Assembly: GCA_039602395.1 (NCBI GenBank)
Contig: JBCNJP010000010.1
Span: forward strand, 38,077,874-38,141,873
Source: Deinandra increscens subsp. villosa
Lineage: Eukaryota; Streptophyta; Magnoliopsida; Asterales; Asteraceae
DNA length: 64,000 bases
Direction of reading: 5' to 3'
Below are positions 33,211-44,200 of this stretch, in pieces. Under the pieces are notes generated by a model. It saw nothing but the letters and a program-made list of their open reading frames with translations. It had not been told where the DNA came from and did not search any database. Both the position numbers and the translations under genes were made by a program. Position 1 is the stretch's first letter. Every line of letters begins with the position of its first letter.

Positions 33211-35778
33211 CTACGGCAGCAGGAGATCGAATCTGAATGTGTTTTGTACGTTGTTCGACCACCACCCGTTCGCCACTATCCGACCTGCAGTCCCATGAAA
33301 GATTCCCACTCTCACAGCATTCTCCATATCATTTTCATCTCCAAGTATAGGCTGTGAGGCGAGAAGCTTTATGTCTCTTTCTCCAAATCGCAGCAGATCA
33401 ACTGGATCGTAGAAGCGAAACTGCCTCATACTTTTGCATAGAACCACCACCTCGTGAGTCGTCGGATCATAACACCAGCAGTCAAAGTTTTTGACCAGTG
33501 TACCATCTTCGATTTCATCCAACATGTTAATCACTCTTGTGCGCTTGGTGGGTGGTCTCCTAGCTTCACCAATTGGTTCTCCAGTAACTGGGTCAGTTCC
33601 TGTCTCGACCCATCTTACCTGCTTCAGGTCAAAGTCAGAAAAATTGTTTTCCAGATGGCTTAACAAGTTGTTTCTGATAAGATCCCCATCGGAACTGTTC
33701 CATCTGTTGATGAATGGAGCTCGGAGCAAACTTCTGATCTCAGGCTCAGTCCATGAATGAAATTGTCCACGAGTTCTGTAATACTCAACTGGACTGAAGC
33801 CGTCACGGATCACAGCAAATAATTTCTTCTCCGTATCATAGTGCCAGCACAAAATGGCTTCACGACTCCCCCTTTTGTCAATGGAGCTTTCACCAACATC
33901 GAGGGCGTATTTTGTGGGGGCTGGTCCTTGATAGAATTCACGGAACCAGTTGTCGTGTCCCGCAGGGGCTTTGGAGATGACTCTTCCTCCTCTAGCATAG
34001 TCAGCCATCTCAATGTTTTCATCACCTTCGTCTTCATTCAACGCTTCAGCACCTTGCAGACCCTGTGACGAACCTTGACCTGGGGCACCTGAGGAGTTGG
34101 AACCCACAACATCCTTCAAATCATTATACTTCTTCCTCAGGTCCACCAGCATGCTGTATAGATATTTCATTCTGTCTTTGTCCGCCACCTCCTTCTCTCT
34201 CATATATTTGTTCTCAGCTTGAAGAGCCTTGATCTCATTTTCTCTAATTCTGTTTTGTGAGATCAGGAAATTGATTTGAGGATCAGCACTTATCCTCATA
34301 TTCACTGGAAGCTCCGCTGCTTGAAAAGGCCTGAAGCTAGGAGCAGCTGTTGGCTGAGCTACCGCAGGAGCTGCACTTACTCTCACTGGGCTTGGTGCAA
34401 CAAAAGTATGATCAACCTCCAGAAATTGAGTTCCTTCCCGAACTGGGCTACGCTCGGTCAGAACTGGAGTTTCAGATTGCACAGGAGTAGGCTGATCTTG
34501 CACAACTTCAGCAGCTGTTTCTTCTTGAGTAATGGGGCCCTCAGAACTGGGCCCAGCTGGATGCACTAGTAAAATGCTTGAGCTGGTCTTTGATAGCTTG
34601 AATCTGATGCTTCTTGGATCTGACCTCTTTCGTGGAGATGGCTCACGAGCAGGGACAGGTTCTTCTTCAAGAACATCATCAACGTTTAAATTCAGCTCAG
34701 GAGGTGTATTGTCACTGCCAGATGACCCAATCATATCTTCCCTCGACCTTTTATGAGTTAGAGGCTCCAAGTCTCCATAAATATCCTCTTCAGTGATGTT
34801 CTGGCCAGCAAGAATGTCATCCATTATATTTTCTTCATCGGAGGGAATGACATCTTCATCTTGAACATTAACAGCTGGAGTTACTGTCAAGTCTTGGTCT
34901 TCGGCAATCGATGCATTAACATTAGGCATGTCAGCTTCTGGCTCAGAATCATCCATCACTTGTTCCCTTGCAACCTCTGGGAACGCACCCCTTTTAGTCC
35001 ACTCCAGTCTACCTTCAAAAGACTTTTTACCTGGTCTATCCTGGGTTTGCAGCCCAAAAACCCCAATATCCATCACCTTCACATCTAGTTTCTCTATCCT
35101 CTCCTCAATCATTGGATACTTCTTCATCACCACCATTTGGACAAACCTTGGTGTCATTAAAAATTGTTCTCTGGCACTTAGTTCTGCATTGCCTATCCAA
35201 TCAATCAGCATCATCTTTGAAAAGTTAAAGTTCCAATCTAAGGCCAAAGCAACGAAGGCAGTTCCATGAAGTTGATTTAATTGATCGAAGCTCGTTCTTT
35301 TCCCAAGGAAAGATTTCTGCATATAGTGCGCCAGACACCTCCAGTAGTGCGGCAAAAGCTTCTTGAAGATGGGCGGAAATTTTCCTTCATACCCCATTGA
35401 TTGTGCCCCTGCCAGAACAACCTCCTTCGGATACTTGATAGGGTGTGAAGCATCATCAGTAATGTTCAGCCCTTGCCTTATATCTTCTTCCTCAATAACA
35501 ATTTGTCTGTTATTGACCGTTGCGGTAATCCTTGTCTTGTCAGAATTTGCCCTGGCAGTTCCCCAAAATTCTCTGACCAGCATCTCGTCGATGAGTACAT
35601 TCGTCCTCAAGGCATGGTTAATTTTGCACGTGTTCATTCCGGCCACCAGTGAGTAGAATAACTCCATGTGTTTTTCTGGCGGGTCTTCCAGATAAGCAGG
35701 CATACAATGATCCTGCTCATATTTTATATCTCCGATAAGCATCTCTTCTGCCATCTGAGAAAGACAAGACATATGCAT
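33211..35778 (-). CDS. Accessory (third) ORF of element I, 855 codons
   Basis: The function is unknown. The N-terminal ~250 residues hold the block order NHALRTNVLIDEMLVREFWG, ITATVNNRQIVIEEEDIRQG, YEGKFPPIF..LPHYWRCLAH, ALDWNFNFSKMMLIDW. This resembles the extra ORF of many Asteraceae copia elements, sometimes labelled 'synaptobrevin, longin-like' in databases, an unverified label. The middle (about 290-520) is acidic and Pro/Ser-rich. A coiled coil follows at about 525-575 (NEIKALQAENKYMREKEV). The C-terminal ~230 residues form a separate Trp/Tyr-rich domain. I see no signal peptide or membrane helix, so it is not a typical envelope. The likely real start is the Met at residue 9 (35754), because TCTTGTCTTTCTCAG directly precedes that ATG as a splice acceptor would. 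The frame is fully open and its start lies 2.2 kb from pol. Confidence 0.85.
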   Translation of the reverse strand: MHMSCLSQMAEEMLIGDIKYEQDHCMPAYLEDPPEKHMELFYSLVAGMNTCKINHALRTNVLIDEMLVREFWGTARANSDKTRITATVNNRQIVIEEEDIRQGLNITDDASHPIKYPKEVVLAGAQSMGYEGKFPPIFKKLLPHYWRCLAHYMQKSFLGKRTSFDQLNQLHGTAFVALALDWNFNFSKMMLIDWIGNAELSAREQFLMTPRFVQMVVMKKYPMIEERIEKLDVKVMDIGVFGLQTQDRPGKKSFEGRLEWTKRGAFPEVAREQVMDDSEPEADMPNVNASIAEDQDLTVTPAVNVQDEDVIPSDEENIMDDILAGQNITEEDIYGDLEPLTHKRSREDMIGSSGSDNTPPELNLNVDDVLEEEPVPAREPSPRKRSDPRSIRFKLSKTSSSILLVHPAGPSSEGPITQEETAAEVVQDQPTPVQSETPVLTERSPVREGTQFLEVDHTFVAPSPVRVSAAPAVAQPTAAPSFRPFQAAELPVNMRISADPQINFLISQNRIRENEIKALQAENKYMREKEVADKDRMKYLYSMLVDLRKKYNDLKDVVGSNSSGAPGQGSSQGLQGAEALNEDEGDENIEMADYARGGRVISKAPAGHDNWFREFYQGPAPTKYALDVGESSIDKRGSREAILCWHYDTEKKLFAVIRDGFSPVEYYRTRGQFHSWTEPEIRSLLRAPFINRWNSSDGDLIRNNLLSHLENNFSDFDLKQVRWVETGTDPVTGEPIGEARRPPTKRTRVINMLDEIEDGTLVKNFDCWCYDPTTHEVVVLCKSMRQFRFYDPVDLLRFGERDIKLLASQPILGDENDMENAVRVGIFHGTAGRIVANGWWSNNVQNTFRFDLLLP
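35755..35770 (-). promoter_or_regulatory. Splice-acceptor-like site before the accessory ORF
   Basis: On -, TGTCTTTCTCAG lies directly against ATGGCAGAAG. Candidate donors upstream on - are CAG|GTACAA (exon end 36378), AAAG|GTAG (exon end 36442) and the near-perfect TCAAG|GTAAGTAC (exon end 37076). Confidence 0.5.
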
Positions 35779-35999
35779 CAGACATATTCAATCAATGCTA
35801 TTTTGTATGGAAACAATTTGAAATTCAATTGATTAACTCATTTCAATTTGATAAATTCTGAAAGACTTCAACTGAAACTGTTCAAGCAAAATATTTGGAC
35901 TTTGAATCACACGTTTCACAAACATCATGAATTTATCTCAAAATCGATTAAGTTTGATTGAAAAATTAAAAAAAAATCATGTGTTTGTGAGACAAAATT

Positions 36000-36400
36000 C
36001 AATTTGGTTGAGGTTTACGATTCAAAATATGAGATTACGATTCAATACAAGCGAGTTTACGATTTCTTTTGAAACGATGTTTACGATTGGTTAACTTGAG
36101 GCCCAATCGTAAACAGATAAGCCCAATCGTAAACACCAATTGCAAAACTTGGCCCGATCGTAAACGTCCAATCGGAAACAAGGAATTCGTAAATAACAAT
36201 CGGAAACACCGGATCGTAAACGAGAATCGTAAACGACCCAATCGTCATCAAGTGATCGTAATCGAATGTCGTAAACATCGATCGTAATCACCGATCGTAA
36301 TCGGCGATCGTAAACATCCAACGGTCGTCGTCTTCATCCTCGAGAATCGTAAACACCGTGAAACACCATTGTTGTACCTGCAACTTCTCGTAAACACATT
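36000..36400 (-). repeat. Internal TCGTAAAC motif array (element I)
   Basis: Nine exact TCGTAAAC copies (read on +; GTTTACGA on the element strand) lie between about 36105 and 36395, mixed with variants TCGGAAAC, TCGTAATC and TCGTAAAT. Two more exact copies at about 36729 and 36764 flank the presumed transcription start. The array lies in the presumed 5' UTR/intron of the accessory ORF. Confidence 0.9.
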
Positions 36401-36699
36401 AAACACCTCAAATACGTTAAACAATGACCAACCAACACTACCTTTCAAGAGTTTCAAGCTCGATTCCGACTTCTAATCACGCAAAAAAATCACTCAAAAA
36501 GAGCCAAACACAGAAGATGATCGAGACTTAGGGTTTAGAATCACAAAAATCTGTGAAAACCCGACAAATACAGTCGATTGAAGAGGGCTTTTGAGGTATC
36601 TTGTGGTCGGAAATGTGATGGCGAAGGCGATGGTGTGGTCTGATTTCTCAGAAAACGGCCGGAGATGGGTGTGAAATGACTTTTCCGGCGAGGGTGCGG

Positions 36700-36800
36700 C
36701 GGAGAGTTAGGGTTTTACTGTGGTGGTGATCGTAAACGGTGATGGAGGTGATGAATGTGAGTGAATCGTAAACTCGATAGGGGTCTTTATACCCTTTTTT
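36700..36800 (-). promoter_or_regulatory. Internal promoter-like region with TATA box
   Basis: On -, AAAGGGTATAAAGACCCC places TATAAA at 36791-36786. About 30 bases on, the sequence turns into a typical plant 5' UTR with AAAACCCTAA and CT-rich stretches running to about 36450. This suggests the accessory ORF may be transcribed from its own promoter inside the element. It is prediction from sequence texture only. Confidence 0.5.
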
Positions 36801-37982
36801 TAATAAAAAAAATTCAATCTGACCCCCTTAAACTACAACAATGTGTTTAAAACATCCTCCCAAACTCTTTAAAAATAGCAATTCTCATTTAAAAAATGTT
36901 AACTTTGAGATAAAACTGAGAATTTTACGAAGCTTCCCCTCAAACTTAGCCCCGAGTATCTGATCTTGATCAAAAAAATAAAAAACTTTAAATACTTTAA
37001 ATAGACAAACACAAATACATTGAAAAAATGCACAAACTTAAGATAATCTATAATACTAAATAAAACCGTACTTACCTTGAGTTTGATATTTTTCATGGAT
37101 CAAACCAGACAAATCTTTAACTGAGGAACCCTTTTCAGCTTCCGTTACTCGACGCTCTAGACAAATGCTCAAAAATTTTGAAACCATATAAACTCACATC
37201 CAGTTAAAAAGTTTTAAGTGCTTAAATTGTGGTACATAATTACCGTCATGTTTAACCGTCCCCACACCCAATTGTTCATAGCAAAACCTACCCAACCTCA
37301 GAGTTTATTGAGGATTCACAAACCCCCAACTTGAGGAACCATGCAACACCGCTCTTGACAACCACTTATCTCTTATTTTCATGAATTATCAGTTGGTGAT
37401 CAGGTCGGCCGCATAAGCACGCAAAGAATACCAAACCAGAATAATTATTCATTATTCATTTTTCTTTTTCACAATTTTCATTTTATTTTTATATTTTTGA
37501 ATTCTTTTCCTTTTTATTTTTCTTTTTGAATGAGTGTTGTCATTAACAGCATAAGCATGGCGTGTGAGAGAGTGAATACTAGGTAAATACCACTCTCAAC
37601 CCGTTTTTGCTGGGACTCAGTCTTTTAAACTATGTAAACTAGGATGGAAAACTAAACATATATAAGAGTTAAGATTACTGCACTTACAATGGATGATCAT
37701 TGTTTTTGATTTAGCTTACCGAACATCATCTTTGAGACGTCTTTCACTTCTGCCTTACACGTGTCAGTCTCCGATCGTCATGGAAATTTATATCACTTCC
37801 TAACAACTCAAGGCAAGCAAAAGACATCATAAAAACCTCAAACAGATATTTTTTTGAATTTTTTGAGACAAGTATATTACTTCCCCTGTTTTTATGAGGC
37901 TTTTGAAAACAAACACTATTTTTGGTGTTTTTAAGAAATTTTTTTTTTAAATAAATAAAAATAACAAAAAAATTTGATCAGA
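36801..37982 (-). other. Spacer between pol and the internal promoter (element I)
   Basis: It is non-coding and AT-rich on +, with T-rich runs (37440-37525) that are purine-rich on the element strand. It contains the strong donor-like GTAAGTAC at 37075-37068. No ORF is recognisable. It probably serves as the pol 3' UTR and upstream region of the accessory ORF. Confidence 0.5.
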
Positions 37983-40900
37983 TCATTCCTCGAAGGCAAT
38001 CATCCGAAGGCCTTCGACACACATTTCAAAATTTGGTCGTGGGAGGGGTTTTGTGAAGATGTCCGACACATTCTGATCGGAGCTCACCTTTTGAAGCTGA
38101 ATTAGCTCCCGATCATAGCAATCTCGAATGAAATGTACCTTTATGTCTATATGCTTGGTTTTAGAATGTTGGACAGGGTTTTTCACAATTTCCAGAGCAG
38201 CAGCATTGTCGCAAAAGATAGGAGTGTTAACGAATTCCATACCGTAGTCTGTGAGCTGGTTTTGGATCCACACTACCTGTGAAGTACCGGCAGATGCTGC
38301 CACGTACTCAGCTTCGGCAGTTGATTTAGATACGGTATGCTGCTTCTTGCTCTGCCAGGAAATGAGTCGATCACCCAGATATTGACATCCTCCAGTGGTT
38401 GACTTCCGATCCAAGTCACTGCCTCCATAGTCACTGTCAGTATATGCATACAATTGAAAGTCAGTGTTCTTTGGGTACCAAAGACCAAGCCTAGGCCTGC
38501 CCTTTAGATACCTAAAAATACGTTTAACAGCATTTAAATGAGAAAGTTTAGGGTTAGCCTGATAGCGAGCACACAAGCAAACTGCATGCATAATATCTGG
38601 CCGACTTGCTGTTAAGTACATCAGTGAACCAATCATTGATCGGTACGTGAATTCGCTCACTGACTCCCCTTCTGCATCTGCTGACAGGAGAGGTCGGGAT
38701 GCCATTGGAGTTGAAATTGGCTTGGAGTCTTGCATCTTGAATTTCTCTAGGATCTCATTCACATACTTGGCTTGGTGAATAAGAATCCCAGATTCATCTT
38801 GTTTAACTTGCAAGGCTAGGAAGAAACTCATCTCCCCCTGATCGCTCATCTCAAACTTCTTCTTCATAATCTCCTCAAATTCGGTGCACAATTCCTCGTT
38901 TGTAGAACCGTAGATGATGTCATCTACATACACTTGCACCATGATTATGTCCTCATCCACTCTCTTCCTAAACAAAGTTTGATCAACAACTCCTCTTGTA
39001 TATCCATTCTCCACCAGGTGATTGGACAACGTTTCATACCAGGTACGAGGAGCTTGATGCAAACCGTACAAGGCCTTATCCAGCAGATAAACATGATCTG
39101 GATTTTCTTCATCTACGAACCCTGGTGGTTGGGTTACATAAACTTCTTCGTTCATCTCTGCATACAGGAAGGCAGTCTTCACATCCATCTGATGGACAGT
39201 AAAATTGAGATATGATGCCACAGCCAGGAAGATCCGAATTGCTTCCAATCTCGCCACCGGAGCATATACCTCGTCATAATCAATCCCGTGAACTTGCCTG
39301 TGACCTTGTACAATTAACCTCGCCTTGTTTCTTACAATGATTCCCGAATCATCCTTCTTGTTCTTATAAAGCCACCTCGTGGGAATCACCTTCTTGCCAT
39401 CAGGCCTCTTCACAAGTCGCCACACTCCCAGCTTTGTGAACTGATTAAGCTCATTGTGCATGGCCTCTATCCAATTTGGATCTCTGAGAGCAACCATCAC
39501 ATTCGGAGGCTCAATCTGGGAGATAAAACATGAATACATGCAGAAATTGATATCCCCTGTGCGGCTTCTGGTTGAAACACCTGCAGACACTGGTCCAAGA
39601 ATGTTGCTGACTGGATGATCCTTGTTGATCCTGGATACCTGGACATCTGGCACAGACACAGAAACAGGCAGATTAGATGTAACAACATTATCATTTATAT
39701 CACTCATACCTGGACTTTGAGGTGCCTCTGAATCACTTTCACATGTTCCTGAAGTTCCCGGAGCATTTACGTTGACATTTGTGGGAACTGGAACAGGTGT
39801 CTTTTCACTGATTCTGTCAACAGAAGGTCTTGATTCAGATGGCTGAGTGATAATCTCTTCTTCTTCCCCCAAATTATGAAGATCATTCGAAAACTTGAAC
39901 CCTTCAAACAGAGACCCGTAGTTAAAAATCCAATCAGGTCCGGTCCCTGCATCCGTCGGATTGTCTTCAAGCCAGTCCACGTTGAACGCTTCAATGATCA
40001 AACCAGTGGTCTTGTTATAGACTCGATAAGCACTATTTCCCGAATAACCAACGAAATAACACTCATCCGCTTTCGCCTCGAATTTCCCTACGTCGGACTG
40101 AATCAGCACCGTGCACGGACATCCGAAAGTCTTGAAATAACCCACTGTCGGCTTCTCTTTGTAGACAATCTGATATGGAGTTTTCTCATGACGTTTGTTT
40201 AACAGAACGCGATTTTGCACATAACATGCTGTGTTGACTGCCTCAGCCCAGAAGAAGATTGGTAGTTTTGCTTCACACATCATTGTCCTTGCAGCTTCAA
40301 TGAGTGTCCTATTTCTTCTCTCAGCTACTCCATTCTGTTGTGGAGTGTAGGGGGCACTGAACTGTCTGTCTATGCCTTTAGCCCCACAAAACAAATTCAA
40401 CTCAGCATTCTTGAATTCCGTTCCGTTATCCGATCTGATAGCTTTGACCTTCTTGTTCAGCTGATTCTCAATGAGTGTGACAAACTGTTTCACTAGGGCT
40501 GGAGTTTCATACTTGTTAGACAAGAAGTAGACCCAAGTAAAACGTGAATAGTCGTCCACAATCACAAGACAATAGGAGAACTTGCTGATGCTCTGAACTT
40601 GCATAGGTCCAAATAAGTCCATGTGTAGAAGTTGTAGAACTGATGACACAGAGTTTGCTATCTTCGGACGATGTGGCAACTTGTGCTGCTTCCCCTTCGC
40701 ACATGCCACACATTTTTCAACCGTTGAGAAGTCTTTAATCGGCAGCTTTCTGACATGCTCTCCCTTTGCGAGCTTAGTCAAATTTTTCATATTAGCATGC
40801 CCGAGACGTCTATGCCACAACATAGCCAAATTTTCATTCTGTTTTGATATAAGGCATGCTTCTTCTGACGTAGGAGGATTGCCCATGTTGAGAAGATATG

Positions 40901-41195
40901 AGTTTGAACGTCTTGGAGTGCGCATCAGTACACACTCCTCGGGTATCTTCACACCAGGCTTCAAAATTATACACTCCTTTCGATTGAACATCACCGAATA
41001 GTCTTTGTCACAGATCTGAGAAACACTCAGCAAACTGTGCGACAGTTCCTCCACATAATGAACGTCAGAAAAAGACAAATTTCCACTCCTCACCACACCT
41101 TTCTTGCTAATTCTACCACCCACACCTCCTGCAAATGAAACTCCTCCACCATCGAAATCTTCTACATCTTCCAAAAGAGACAGATCTCCGGTCAT
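37983..41195 (-). CDS. Copia pol of element I: protease, integrase, RT, RNase H
   Basis: From the Met at 41195 it is 1070 residues, but the frame is open back to 41255. There the protease active site WYVDSGCSRHMTG straddles the Met, so the annotated Met start would cut the protease and is not the true start. Domains follow: HHCC zinc site (H128, H133, C162, C165), integrase core D193, D256, E292 (MDLFG, RSDNGTE, GVAERRNRTL), RT with MDVKTAFLY and catalytic YVDDIIYGS at about 755-763, RNase H with AYTDSDYGG at about 900 and STAEAEYVAAS, ending IFTKPLPRPNFEM near the C-terminus. All catalytic residues I can check are present, so it looks competent. It is one frame (+1) away from gag, separated by TAA and then TAG. 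Confidence 0.95.
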   Translation of the reverse strand: MTGDLSLLEDVEDFDGGGVSFAGGVGGRISKKGVVRSGNLSFSDVHYVEELSHSLLSVSQICDKDYSVMFNRKECIILKPGVKIPEECVLMRTPRRSNSYLLNMGNPPTSEEACLISKQNENLAMLWHRRLGHANMKNLTKLAKGEHVRKLPIKDFSTVEKCVACAKGKQHKLPHRPKIANSVSSVLQLLHMDLFGPMQVQSISKFSYCLVIVDDYSRFTWVYFLSNKYETPALVKQFVTLIENQLNKKVKAIRSDNGTEFKNAELNLFCGAKGIDRQFSAPYTPQQNGVAERRNRTLIEAARTMMCEAKLPIFFWAEAVNTACYVQNRVLLNKRHEKTPYQIVYKEKPTVGYFKTFGCPCTVLIQSDVGKFEAKADECYFVGYSGNSAYRVYNKTTGLIIEAFNVDWLEDNPTDAGTGPDWIFNYGSLFEGFKFSNDLHNLGEEEEIITQPSESRPSVDRISEKTPVPVPTNVNVNAPGTSGTCESDSEAPQSPGMSDINDNVVTSNLPVSVSVPDVQVSRINKDHPVSNILGPVSAGVSTRSRTGDINFCMYSCFISQIEPPNVMVALRDPNWIEAMHNELNQFTKLGVWRLVKRPDGKKVIPTRWLYKNKKDDSGIIVRNKARLIVQGHRQVHGIDYDEVYAPVARLEAIRIFLAVASYLNFTVHQMDVKTAFLYAEMNEEVYVTQPPGFVDEENPDHVYLLDKALYGLHQAPRTWYETLSNHLVENGYTRGVVDQTLFRKRVDEDIIMVQVYVDDIIYGSTNEELCTEFEEIMKKKFEMSDQGEMSFFLALQVKQDESGILIHQAKYVNEILEKFKMQDSKPISTPMASRPLLSADAEGESVSEFTYRSMIGSLMYLTASRPDIMHAVCLCARYQANPKLSHLNAVKRIFRYLKGRPRLGLWYPKNTDFQLYAYTDSDYGGSDLDRKSTTGGCQYLGDRLISWQSKKQHTVSKSTAEAEYVAASAGTSQVVWIQNQLTDYGMEFVNTPIFCDNAAALEIVKNPVQHSKTKHIDIKVHFIRDCYDRELIQLQKVSSDQNVSDIFTKPLPRPNFEMCVEGLRMIAFEE

Positions 41196-41255
41196 GTGTC
41201 GGGAGCAACCACTATCAACGTACCAGAGATTGCTGATAGTTCTTCTTGGCTGTCC

Positions 41256-41274
41256 CTACAAGAATAAGAAATTA
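41256..41274 (-). promoter_or_regulatory. Gag-pol junction: gag stop, then acceptor-like TTCTTATTCTTGTAG
   Basis: The gag TAA (41274-41272) is followed on - by TTTCTTATTCTTGTAG and then GGACAGCC, the first codons of open pol. The pyrimidine tract plus TAG looks like a 3' splice site. A 34-base removal from GTACCT at the gag end would restore frame but is shorter than normal plant introns. A +1 frameshift would still meet the TAG. How pol is translated is therefore open. Confidence 0.5.
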
Positions 41275-44200
41275 ATGAGATCCAGGTACCCAGGCCATAA
41301 CAGATCTGGGCACACCTTTTGCATCAATGTAGTTAACTAATTGGAAACTCATTTCAGACTTTAATCCAGACACATTCTCATTTTGAATGTTGACTTTTGG
41401 TTTCCATGTGGTGGTTTTCTCTGGTTTCAACACAGTTGTTGAATTGTTGACAATCACAGGTTTCTTTTGTGGTGAAATGACCTTTTTACCAGTTGGCTTT
41501 TTAACCGGTGTCCACTCAAGTTTCAGTTTAGTATACACAAGTTGTTTTGTTTGAGCGACACCTTTTTGTTTCAAAACCTGTTGCTCGGCTTTCGCTTTGC
41601 CATTAGGTTGATTAGCTCTTTTTACTTTAGCCACTTGTTTTTCAATGAATTCTGGTTTTATCTTGTGGGAAACTCCTTTAGATACATAAGTTTGTTTTGG
41701 AGTTCTGGTCACTTTCCACTTATTAACAACAGGCTTTGTCACAGGTGCCTTTGTGTTTGAAACCTTAGACTGTTCAGTCTTCATTGGTTCAGAACACTGC
41801 TTCCCCTGAGACACAGCTTGTTGTTTCTGCTTTTGTTTTTGCTTTTCTCCGGTCATCATTTTCTCCAACATACTAGTCCTTGGGTTTTGCGGATAGTATG
41901 GTTGGTAAGGTCTATTAACACAGTTAGCTGCAAAATGTCCTGGCTTTCCACATTGAAAGCAATTCATGAGCCTAGGCCCATTGACATGGCTACAGAGGTA
42001 CGTACGTCTTGGGTAAGACGACTTCCACTCTGGCTTATCATCCCATTTGTGTATAACACGTTGTTTATCCTTATCAGATTGTGTGATTAAACAGAATTGT
42101 TCCGATTTAGATTTGTTTGTTCTATTAAAAGCTGACACAACCTGGGGATAAGCAACAAAGTCTTTGGGCTTAGTCTCACGACCTGTTTTTGTGTTAGGCA
42201 CACGAATTTTAAAACCAGACACTTTTTCATTAGATTCTGAAACTTTTTTTAATAACGATACAGCTACTTGTTTTGACTTGGATGTTTCTAGTTCTGACAC
42301 AAGTGCCATTACATCATCCTTAGGTAAACATAAACTAGAACTACTAGTACTACTAGACGCATGACTCTCATCCACTCTCCGACACTCCGCATCCTCCTCA
42401 GAAATGTCTTTGATTTCTACTTCATCTGCACAATAAATAGATACATCAGAAGTGCTCACACAGTTATTCAGAGAAGTATTTGATGGTCCTGCTTCACATG
42501 CGTCTGTCATCATTCTGTCCATATTACCCAACCCATAAGTCATGTACTTTTCATTTTCAATTTCTTCTTCTGTCATAGGCTTCACTCCAACCAAGACACT
42601 ATCTAAGGGAGGTCCTTCTTCATGCATTTCCGATGCAGATCTATCTATCTGATCCTCCTCTAAGATCATTCCTATCACATCTCTAGTTTTATCTTGAGGA
42701 ACAACGTTCTTGCTTGCAAAGCTAATTCCTATCCCACCTTTGTCTTTACCCATTCTAACCTCAGTTATGCAAGTATCTAGGGATTTACTAGCCTGTAACA
42801 TTCTTTTGCTTCTCATAAGATTTATATCAAGCTTAACCTGCATCTCATTGTTCTTATGCTTCAGGTCATCTATCTGCTTACTTAGCTCAGCTATTTCTAA
42901 CTTAGCGTTGTCATACAAATAGGCATTCTCAGTTGCAAGGCTCTTATATTTTGCTATATCTAATTTCTGGGCTTTAACCTTTTCTTCATTCTTTTGCCAT
43001 CTACCCTTAAATGAACTCTTTTCACATTTTACCTCAAACAATTCTGATTCAAAGTTTTTGCAATATTGTCTAAGAGTAGTAATTATACGATCACAAACAG
43101 GGTTAGAACATACCTTGGTGTGGTCTGCTGCCATAGCTTCATTCTCCTCAGGTTCTTCCTCAGTAACCACAAAAGCATGCTCCTCTTCATCATCATCATC
43201 CATAGTCGTCATCATAGCATGTGTCAGACTCAGATCCTTCAGCTGGGGGGTCCAGTCATAACCTCCACCTTCCTGCACTACCAAGGCACTTGTCTCCCCC
43301 TTTGCCTTCCCATCAGCTGGCTTCTTCATCTCTGCTTTTTCCTTCCTTGGTTTGCTGCATTCTCTAGCAAAATGCCCATATTCATCACAATTGTAACACC
43401 TAAGCTTCGTCTTATCAAACCCCATTCTGATCTTATCTTGATCCTTCCAAACATTTCGCCCTGTAGTAGCCATGAACTTCTTAGCCCTGAACACCGCCAT
43501 AGCCATTTGCCAAGAGACGTCCAGCATCTCCACATCCTCTGGATTAATCTGATTAAGCTCCCCCGATAGAATCTCAGAGGGAATTAGGGTTCCGGCCATT
43601 AAGGCATGGTAACTGTTCATGAATCCCATACCCAGTGCAAAATTGGGATCGTTGTTGGCCTCAGAATTGTCGCCTCCACTTGAACTAGATTGGGGTTGTG
43701 CCACAAATGCATTCGTTTTAGTCACTGAACTTGATCCACCTCCACCAGACTTCCCTTTCTGCTTCTCATCAACCTCTTCCGACAACAAAGCTTGATTCAG
43801 CTTCCCAGCCAAACTAAGTGAGCTTATATGATTCAACTCACGCTGCTTATCATCAATTAGCTTGGACTTCAACTTGTTGATCATTTCATCCAGAGACAGC
43901 TCACTCAATTTGTTGTTGTCCTTAATAATTGATATATTGGTGTTCCATGACTTTGGCAAACTGTTTAGCAGCTTCAAATTCTTATCTTCCAATTCCGGTT
44001 CCACACCATAACTTGACATTTCTGCCATCAGAGAGACAAATCTTTGCACTTGTGCTTCGAAAGATTCACCTTGGATGTGATTAAACAAATTGAATTTCTG
44101 CTTCAACATCTGCTTTCGACTTGCCTTGATGTCTGGATTTCCCTCATAAGCAACGATCAATGCATTCCACAGTTCCTTCGCCGTCTTGCAATGCTTAAAG

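Noticed and set aside
33211..35778. Envelope gene
   Set aside because: It sits where SIRE-type env-like ORFs do, but I see no signal peptide, membrane helix or cleavage site.
36000..36400. CRISPR-like array
   Set aside because: The repeats are 8-10 bases with irregular spacing in a plant retrotransposon; there are no cas genes and CRISPR does not occur in plants.
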